Shown here: positions 62,197 to 64,000 of the stretch, piece by piece | How the letters are laid out: each line of letters starts with the position of its first letter | Position numbering within the stretch: the stretch's first letter is position 1 | From: JAEUMD01 sp036768475 | Lineage (GTDB): Bacteria > Pseudomonadota > Alphaproteobacteria > Rhizobiales > Hyphomicrobiaceae | NCBI GenBank assembly: GCA_036768475.1 | Contig: DAIPMW010000009.1 | Location: 1-64,000, forward strand | DNA: 64,000 nucleotides | Reading direction: 5' to 3' | The notes under the pieces: model-generated | The model's input: only the letters and a program-made list of their open reading frames with translations | What the model was told of the DNA's origin: nothing | Databases searched by the model: none | Translations under genes and position numbers: made by a program

Positions 62197-62466
62197 ATGG
62201 CTCGAACGGATTTTCAATCCATGCTTGACGGATACAGTCTGACGACGGCTGAGATCCTCTATCGCCTGCCCGACCATCCAGCTCTCCTGCAAAGCTACAT
62301 CTGGCAGGACTACGATCTCCATCCCCGCTTCCCGCGGTTGAAGAGATTTCTCGACTTCTGGGAGACCCACCTCGAGGGTCCGCTCTACAGGGTGACGGTC
62401 AACCATCGCCGTCTCATTGCACCGGCCGACATGAAAATTCTGGACGCGCAGTTCACCATCAACTGA
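62197..62466 (+). CDS. usg: Usg family protein
   Basis: From ATG 62197 (AAGGAG about nine bases upstream) the product is 89 residues: FQSMLDGYSLTTAEILYRLPDHPALLQSYIWQDYDLHPRFPRLKRFLDFW, which is the Usg signature, then a short tail with VNHRRLI. Usg was named from a tryptophan-cluster neighbour and its function is not established. The frame is open to 62137 but that extension is not conserved-looking. Confidence 0.88.
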   Translation: MARTDFQSMLDGYSLTTAEILYRLPDHPALLQSYIWQDYDLHPRFPRLKRFLDFWETHLEGPLYRVTVNHRRLIAPADMKILDAQFTIN

Positions 62467-62500
62467 GAGAAAGGTGCGATGGATACCGGACTTCAACCTG

Positions 62501-62515
62501 CTAGAGCCTGATCTG
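62501..62515. repeat. Short intergenic repeat (15 bp), second copy
   Basis: CTAGAGCCTGATCTG, identical to 6077-6091, lies between the ends of usg and the DUF1285 gene. Confidence 0.45.
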
Positions 62516-62583
62516 CTCTTGTCGAGCAGCAGGACAGCGGGCGTCGTCGATTCCACTCGCGCTGATTCGGGCACGAAGCGAGA

Positions 62584-63252
62584 TCATCCAGCGAAAAGCC
62601 GATGCGGGGCGCCTTGGCCGAATGCGAAAAAGACGCCCTCGCTCCAAAGACCCACCCGCCCCGTGTCGTCCTCGGCCAGCAATTCTGCAAGATCGTAGGT
62701 CAACGCACGGGTTGCGAGCGCTTCTATGCGGCCGCGAACGCGCACATACGGCTTGATCGCGCCGTCCACTGTCTGGGCGAACCGCAAGGGATGTTCGCGC
62801 CCCACCCGCACGACGTCGTCGAGATTGGTCCGCATGACGAGTGTCTGTGCTCGCCCGGTGCCCGCGACATCCATCTCGACCGCCAGCAGCGGCGCATCCT
62901 CGACAGCCACATCGACCTTCTCGACCGGGGTCACGAGATAATGCTTGCCGTCCGCGTCCCGCCGCAGCACTGAAGCAAACAATTTTACGAGCGAAATCCG
63001 CCGGATTGGACTGCCCCGGTAACTCCAGGTGCCATCACGCGCGATGGCCAGCCCGATGTCGCCACAGTACGGCGGGTTCCATTGCTCCACCGGCGGCAGC
63101 AATCGCCTGCCTTCGGCTGCGACGGCCGCCTCCAGACGGACGAGACCGGCAAAGCCGGCTGCAGGCGTATTTACCTTCCGGCGTGCATCCCCGCCCATAC
63201 CTTCACCCCCCGGTCGCGGCTGGCCGGTTTTGCTCGTTTCGTGAGCGTTCAT
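62584..63252 (-). CDS. DUF1285 family protein
   Basis: A 222-residue protein with LLPPVEQWNPPYCGDIGLAIARDGTWSYRGSPIRRISLVKLFASVLRRD, the DUF1285 pattern, and a C-terminal half rich in beta strands. Function unknown. In Rhizobiales this gene stands next to and divergent from moxR-DUF58 genes, as here. Confidence 0.88.
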   Translation of the reverse strand: MNAHETSKTGQPRPGGEGMGGDARRKVNTPAAGFAGLVRLEAAVAAEGRRLLPPVEQWNPPYCGDIGLAIARDGTWSYRGSPIRRISLVKLFASVLRRDADGKHYLVTPVEKVDVAVEDAPLLAVEMDVAGTGRAQTLVMRTNLDDVVRVGREHPLRFAQTVDGAIKPYVRVRGRIEALATRALTYDLAELLAEDDTGRVGLWSEGVFFAFGQGAPHRLFAG

Positions 63253-63370
63253 ATTGACTTGACCATTCTCCGGTGAGAACCGATGCGAGCCCCTGCTGCC
63301 CTAACCAGGGCCGAAGTGTGTTACGGAACGTTCACTTGACCGTGACAGTTCCTCCTAGTGTGATTCAAGG

Positions 63371-63451
63371 ATCGCGAAATTCGTTCGGCGCCCACAGCAC
63401 AATGTAACGATTTTCGCGATTCCAACATTAGGATCACCCCGCCATCCTAAT
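63371..63451. promoter_or_regulatory. Two inverted repeats in the DUF1285-moxR divergent region
   Basis: ATCGCGAAA at 63371-63379 with TTTCGCGAT at 63412-63420, and ATTAGGAT at 63427-63434 with ATCCTAAT at 63444-63451. Both lie between the divergent starts at 63252 and 63510. They could be operators or remnants of a small intergenic element. Confidence 0.5.
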
Positions 63452-63509
63452 ATCACCGTGATACTCCGCTGAGAGTTTCACCAATTCCGAACTGGGCTAT
63501 AGTCCGTAG

Positions 63510-64000
63510 ATGACGACATTGACACAAGCTGACGACAACATCGTCGACCGTATCGAAGCCGCCGCTGCGCAAATGCAGCAGGCTCACAAGGCCGCCGGCG
63601 CGATCATCTTCGGCCAGGACGAGGTCATCACCCGCGCGCTGATCACCATCCTCTCCGGCGGCCACGCATTGCTGATCGGTGTCCCCGGTCTCGCCAAGAC
63701 GCTGCTCGTGGAGACGCTGGGAATCGTTCTCGGACTTGACGCCACGCGCATTCAGTTCACGCCCGACCTGATGCCCTCCGATATCATCGGCGCAGAGGTA
63801 CTTGAGGACACGCCGGGACAGCGTCGCTCCTTCCGTTTCATAAAGGGTCCGATCTTCACCCAGCTCCTGATGGCCGACGAGATCAATCGTGCCAGTCCGA
63901 AGACGCAGTCAGCGCTTCTGCAGGCGATGCAGGAGCACCATGTCACGGTCGCCGGCCAGCGCCACGATGTGCCCAAGCCCTTCCATGTGCTGGCGACACA
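63510..64000 (+). CDS. moxR: MoxR-family AAA ATPase, 3' end beyond window
   Basis: The frame from ATG 63510 stays open to the right edge, giving 163 residues. It begins MTTLTQADDNIVDRIEAAA and has Walker A GVPGLAKTLL and Walker B LLMADEINRA, plus FTPDLMPSDIIGAEV, all typical of MoxR chaperone-type ATPases. Such proteins assist metal or cofactor insertion, or stress functions, together with DUF58 partners, which would lie downstream. Confidence 0.92.
   Translation, partial: MTTLTQADDNIVDRIEAAAAQMQQAHKAAGAIIFGQDEVITRALITILSGGHALLIGVPGLAKTLLVETLGIVLGLDATRIQFTPDLMPSDIIGAEVLEDTPGQRRSFRFIKGPIFTQLLMADEINRASPKTQSALLQAMQEHHVTVAGQRHDVPKPFHVLAT

Noticed and set aside
1..64000. CRISPR arrays or defence-system genes
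   Set aside because: No regularly spaced direct repeats or Cas, restriction, or CBASS-like genes were visible; the only tandem repeat is the 63-bp coding repeat at 51189.

Overview
The window looks like a chromosomal segment of an alphaproteobacterium of the order Hyphomicrobiales (Rhizobiales), possibly close to Hyphomicrobium. The assignment rests on GC-rich coding sequence, rhizobial-type gene blocks (recJ-glpX-hom-aminotransferase, ccoNOQP-ccoGHIS, the general amino acid transporter aapJQMP, usg, DUF1285 next to moxR) and TTGAT-N4-ATCAA type Fnr/FixK operators. The genus is an inference from gene content. Two runs of N (56346-56635 and 58515-58694) show that this is a draft scaffold.

Layout. 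1-10.2 kb: a tRNA-Glu cut by the left edge, then a leftward operon of threonine/methionine and carbon metabolism (aminotransferase, hom, glpX, recJ), a small lipoprotein, PHA synthase phaC, a small hypothetical gene and O-acetylhomoserine sulfhydrylase. 10.4-18.4 kb: a Pat-type acyl-CoA synthetase/GNAT fusion, a hybrid histidine kinase convergent with an OmpR-type regulator, a Crp/Fnr-family regulator and an unrecognised gene with a strong ribosome binding site. 18.8-27.5 kb: a complete cbb3 oxidase locus, ccoNOQP then ccoGHIS, behind a perfect anaerobox; ccoQ is only 58 codons. 27.5-38.3 kb: a DUF2189 membrane protein, an APC permease, tandem universal stress protein, aminoglycoside phosphotransferase/kinase fusion, BT1-type transporter, and rimK next to the N-end-rule transferase bpt. 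38.4-46.9 kb: an exported protein, parC, a YhaN/YhaO (SbcCD-like) pair and an LhgO-like oxidoreductase. 47-51.5 kb: one giant secreted protein (about 1470 residues) with a propeller-like N-terminus, four Cys-containing DUF11-like repeats and a Cys/Pro-rich tail. 51.6-56.1 kb: a leftward aapP-aapJ-aapQ-aapM operon.

56.1-59.2 kb is the least ordinary part. It holds a small accessory island with both assembly gaps: a two-helix membrane protein missing its start, an IS1-type transposase whose promoter predicts a leaderless mRNA, and an overlapping three-gene unit (RelE/HigB-like protein, gene interrupted by a gap, unrecognised 144-residue protein) that reads like a toxin-antitoxin-type module with an extra partner. 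59.2-64 kb returns to core Hyphomicrobiales small genes, a GNAT protein, exported proteins, usg, DUF1285 and the start of moxR.

Linking themes: low-oxygen respiration (Crp/Fnr regulator with an operator-like site in front of it, perfect box before ccoN, a second FixK-like palindrome in front of the universal stress protein), and a dispersed intergenic repeat of about 100 bp with two hairpins, present in two good copies and two decayed copies.
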